Assembly: GCA_022565635.1 (NCBI GenBank)
Contig: JAIUMH010000003.1
Coordinates: forward strand, 1 to 55,424
Reading direction: 5' to 3'
Length of the DNA: 55,424 nt
DNA from: Flavobacteriaceae bacterium
GTDB taxonomy: Bacteria > Bacteroidota > Bacteroidia > Flavobacteriales > Flavobacteriaceae
Numbering within the stretch: the stretch's first letter is position 1; every line of letters begins with the position of its first letter. This document shows positions 53,375-55,424 of the stretch, in pieces. The notes under the pieces are model-generated. The model made no database searches. It was not told the DNA's origin and was given only the letters and a program-made list of their open reading frames with translations. A program made the position numbers and the translations under genes.

Positions 53375-55372
53375 ATGACATATCCAGAAAATATTTGCCG
53401 TACAAAGTTGAAATGCTTAACGCTATTTTTTTTAAGCTTGTTAAGCTTTACCAGCGTTGCTCAAAAACAAAACATTGAAAATTATCAATTAAATGATAGT
53501 ATAGTTGGTGAATTAGAATTTGATTACAAAATTAAATCTAGAGATACTATTTTTGATGGCGAATATAAGTTTATCTCTACAAAAGAAAATGGACGTGAGG
53601 ATTTTAGATTTTTATCCATCAAATATCTTGGGAATTTTAAAGATGACTTGAAAGACGGTGAGTGGATTTTTAGTAGAAAGAAAATGAACACAAGTGAGGC
53701 GTTTACCGTTGATAATTACACCGTCAATTATTTAACATCGGGAACAGAAGATCAAATAAAAGCAGAATTTGAAAAGGGTTTAGCAAATGGTAAATGGACT
53801 TATTTAAAACAAGATTTTGTAAACTCTAAACCTAAAGATACACTTTTTAAGGCGACCATTAACCTGAAAGATGCTCTAATGAATGGTAAAGTTGACGCAA
53901 AAGCAGATAAAATAAGCTTAAATGGCAATTTTAATGATAAAGGGCATTTACACGGTGAATGGGAAATCATACATCAAGTTGGTGAGGAACGCTTAAAAGA
54001 AATCAAGGTATTTAATGATGGAGTCTTTAAACGCAATTATTTTTTAATAGACGATAAGGAAATTGACATTGAATATACTGGTTTTGACACTAGCGTAGAT
54101 GATGATGAAGATAACTGGATAGAAATTAATATTGATGAAAATTATTTTGATATTTTTGAATTAACTAATATTGGTGTAAGTGATGATATCAGTTTTGTTA
54201 ACACTAGTGAAATCAGTAAGATTTTAATTAAGGGCAACCAATTTATACAAAATACTATACTCAATTTTGGTTATTATAAAAAAATGAATATTTGGAAAAG
54301 TGTTCGTGGAAATGAGGTGATAAATTTTGGAAAATTCAAGGTAAGAAAATTTGAATACACAAAAGACGAAAAAAAACAGATCTCTAAAAGCCAAGATTAT
54401 TTAGTCTTAATTAAAGAGAGTCTCAAAGATTTTGAAGAAAATTCAAAAGTTACACTTGGCAAGCCAGCTTATGAGGGTTTAAATAAAATAGAGCGTGTAT
54501 TCAAAGAATATGAAAAAAATCTTGATGCTTTAGAATTAATTGTTGAAACCATCAATAACAAAGCTTTTGAATACGTAGTAAGGGAAGATCTTTTTCCAAA
54601 TTTTGCACCTAACATCAGTTTCCCTAACCAAATGAGTTATAGTTTTCAAGATGAAGATATTGCTTATGAACATAATTTTCCGTCTACGCTCCGGCCTAAA
54701 GAATACAATATAGAGAAATCTGTACAATTGCTGAAGGAAATTGCTGATGATATTAGTAAACTTAATGATGAACTTGAAAATGTCATTAATCGTATGGAAA
54801 AAGAAGAGTCTTTGGCAGAGGATGAAGAAAGACTTGTTCAGTTGAAAAATGAAATCATTAAAAAATTTGATAAATCAAACGATGTTAGTGATTTTAACCA
54901 ATTTCACGAAGATTTAGGAGGTCAAATAATCAAGTTTGTAGAGGATAGATTTAATGACTATGGAAGATTACAAGTAGACGAAAAAAAGGAAGAAATAGAT
55001 TATTACTTAGATTGTTTTGAGGATATTTCAAAATTATGGAATCGCTTAGATGAGTTCAAAGACGAAATAGACCGTATTGATGAAGAATATACGCGTACAG
55101 TCTTTAACCCGTTTATGATGACAGACATTAGTGAACGTGTAAAGGAAAGGGTTTATGACGCGTTTGAAGAGGTTGTTTTACCTCATGTAATGTCTAATCT
55201 AAAAAAACAAACTGATTGTGGCAACATTCAAGAAAAGACAAAAAACCTCGATATCATTTATAAACGCATGATAGACATAAGAAAAGAAGACACTAAAGAG
55301 GAAGAGAAAGACTTAAGAAGAGAGAAAAACATAGACAAAATTCTTTCTATTTTAAAAATTGAATTGAACTAA
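53375..55372 (+). CDS. Large exported protein with MORN/YwqK-like repeats, paralogue of 49010-51046
   Basis: The 665-residue protein has a signal peptide (hydrophobic about 13-25, then SVAQ). The N-terminal half has the same kind of G-x-W repeats as its paralogue (LGNFKDDLKDGEWIF, LNGNFNDKGHLHGEWEI, LKEIKVFNDGVFKR). The shared motif KGNQ(F/L)IQNT lies near the middle, and a charged helical C-terminal half follows. It starts 4 bases after the pseudouridine-synthase-like gene and is followed 5 bases later by another exported protein that runs off the window. Function unknown; probably periplasmic. Confidence 0.75.
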   Translation: MTYPENICRTKLKCLTLFFLSLLSFTSVAQKQNIENYQLNDSIVGELEFDYKIKSRDTIFDGEYKFISTKENGREDFRFLSIKYLGNFKDDLKDGEWIFSRKKMNTSEAFTVDNYTVNYLTSGTEDQIKAEFEKGLANGKWTYLKQDFVNSKPKDTLFKATINLKDALMNGKVDAKADKISLNGNFNDKGHLHGEWEIIHQVGEERLKEIKVFNDGVFKRNYFLIDDKEIDIEYTGFDTSVDDDEDNWIEINIDENYFDIFELTNIGVSDDISFVNTSEISKILIKGNQFIQNTILNFGYYKKMNIWKSVRGNEVINFGKFKVRKFEYTKDEKKQISKSQDYLVLIKESLKDFEENSKVTLGKPAYEGLNKIERVFKEYEKNLDALELIVETINNKAFEYVVREDLFPNFAPNISFPNQMSYSFQDEDIAYEHNFPSTLRPKEYNIEKSVQLLKEIADDISKLNDELENVINRMEKEESLAEDEERLVQLKNEIIKKFDKSNDVSDFNQFHEDLGGQIIKFVEDRFNDYGRLQVDEKKEEIDYYLDCFEDISKLWNRLDEFKDEIDRIDEEYTRTVFNPFMMTDISERVKERVYDAFEEVVLPHVMSNLKKQTDCGNIQEKTKNLDIIYKRMIDIRKEDTKEEEKDLRREKNIDKILSILKIELN

Positions 55373-55377
55373 GTTTT

Positions 55378-55424
55378 ATGAAGTATAGAATTTTTGTAAG
55401 CATAATCTTTTGTTTCATATTTTA
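55378..55424 (+). CDS. Start of an exported protein (truncated by window edge)
   Basis: An ATG 5 bases after the previous stop opens a frame to the window end reading MKYRIFVSIIFCFIF, a typical signal-peptide start. By analogy with the paralogous locus to the left, where a DUF2490 gene overlaps the large protein's stop, this may be a similar outer-membrane protein. That is a prediction. Confidence 0.55.
   Translation, partial: MKYRIFVSIIFCFIF

Overview
The window is AT-rich DNA from a member of the Bacteroidota, most likely a marine or aquatic member of the Flavobacteriaceae. The evidence is a complete gldK-gldL-gldM-gldN block (type IX secretion and gliding motor), two secreted proteins with C-terminal type IX sorting domains, promoter -7 boxes of the Bacteroidota form TAnnTTTG, and almost no Shine-Dalgarno sequences. 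Many starts are fixed by a TAnnTTTG box or by a short overlap with the previous stop codon.

Layout. 1-1920: an accessory-looking edge with the 3' end of an unknown gene, a WYL-domain regulator, a broken GIY-YIG nuclease gene, an initiator tRNA-Met whose 3' end faces this accessory DNA, and a decayed second tRNA. 1972-14224: CPXCG protein, ABC-F ATPase, DUF983 protein, FAD oxidoreductase, then (leftward) topA, an arginase-fold protein with altered metal ligands, and gldKLMN. 14225-28505: housekeeping genes (ribE, pdxA, SanA-like, SulP transporter, ChaN-like, nitrilase-family amidase, miaB, sigma-54 activator, lptE, TPR protein, secG, groES, groEL). This stretch also holds two copies of a hairpin RNA-like element and a six-copy tandem repeat of about 148 bp. 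28597-32979: two large type IX-secreted beta-sandwich proteins. 33237-40405: S10 peptidase, AlkD-like HEAT protein, then a leftward run of tgt, lptG, an M23 peptidase and two amidinohydrolase-fold enzymes.

40719-47548 is a signalling block. A leftward NtrC-type response regulator without the GAFTGA loop faces a rightward four-gene operon: a TauE/SafE permease, an ATP-grasp-like enzyme, a single-domain receiver and a hybrid kinase (HisKA-HATPase-REC-HPt). An inverted repeat lies in the shared intergenic region. This is the best candidate for an undescribed system, although its signal and product cannot be read from sequence.

47576-55424 holds small beta-barrel proteins and two paralogous exported proteins with MORN/YwqK-like N-terminal repeats and helical C-terminal regions. 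They lie on either side of a pseudouridine-synthase homologue that has lost its catalytic Asp. A new exported protein begins at the right edge.

Functional assignments rest on motifs read by eye. No database search was possible, so family names without a visible catalytic signature are given lower confidence.
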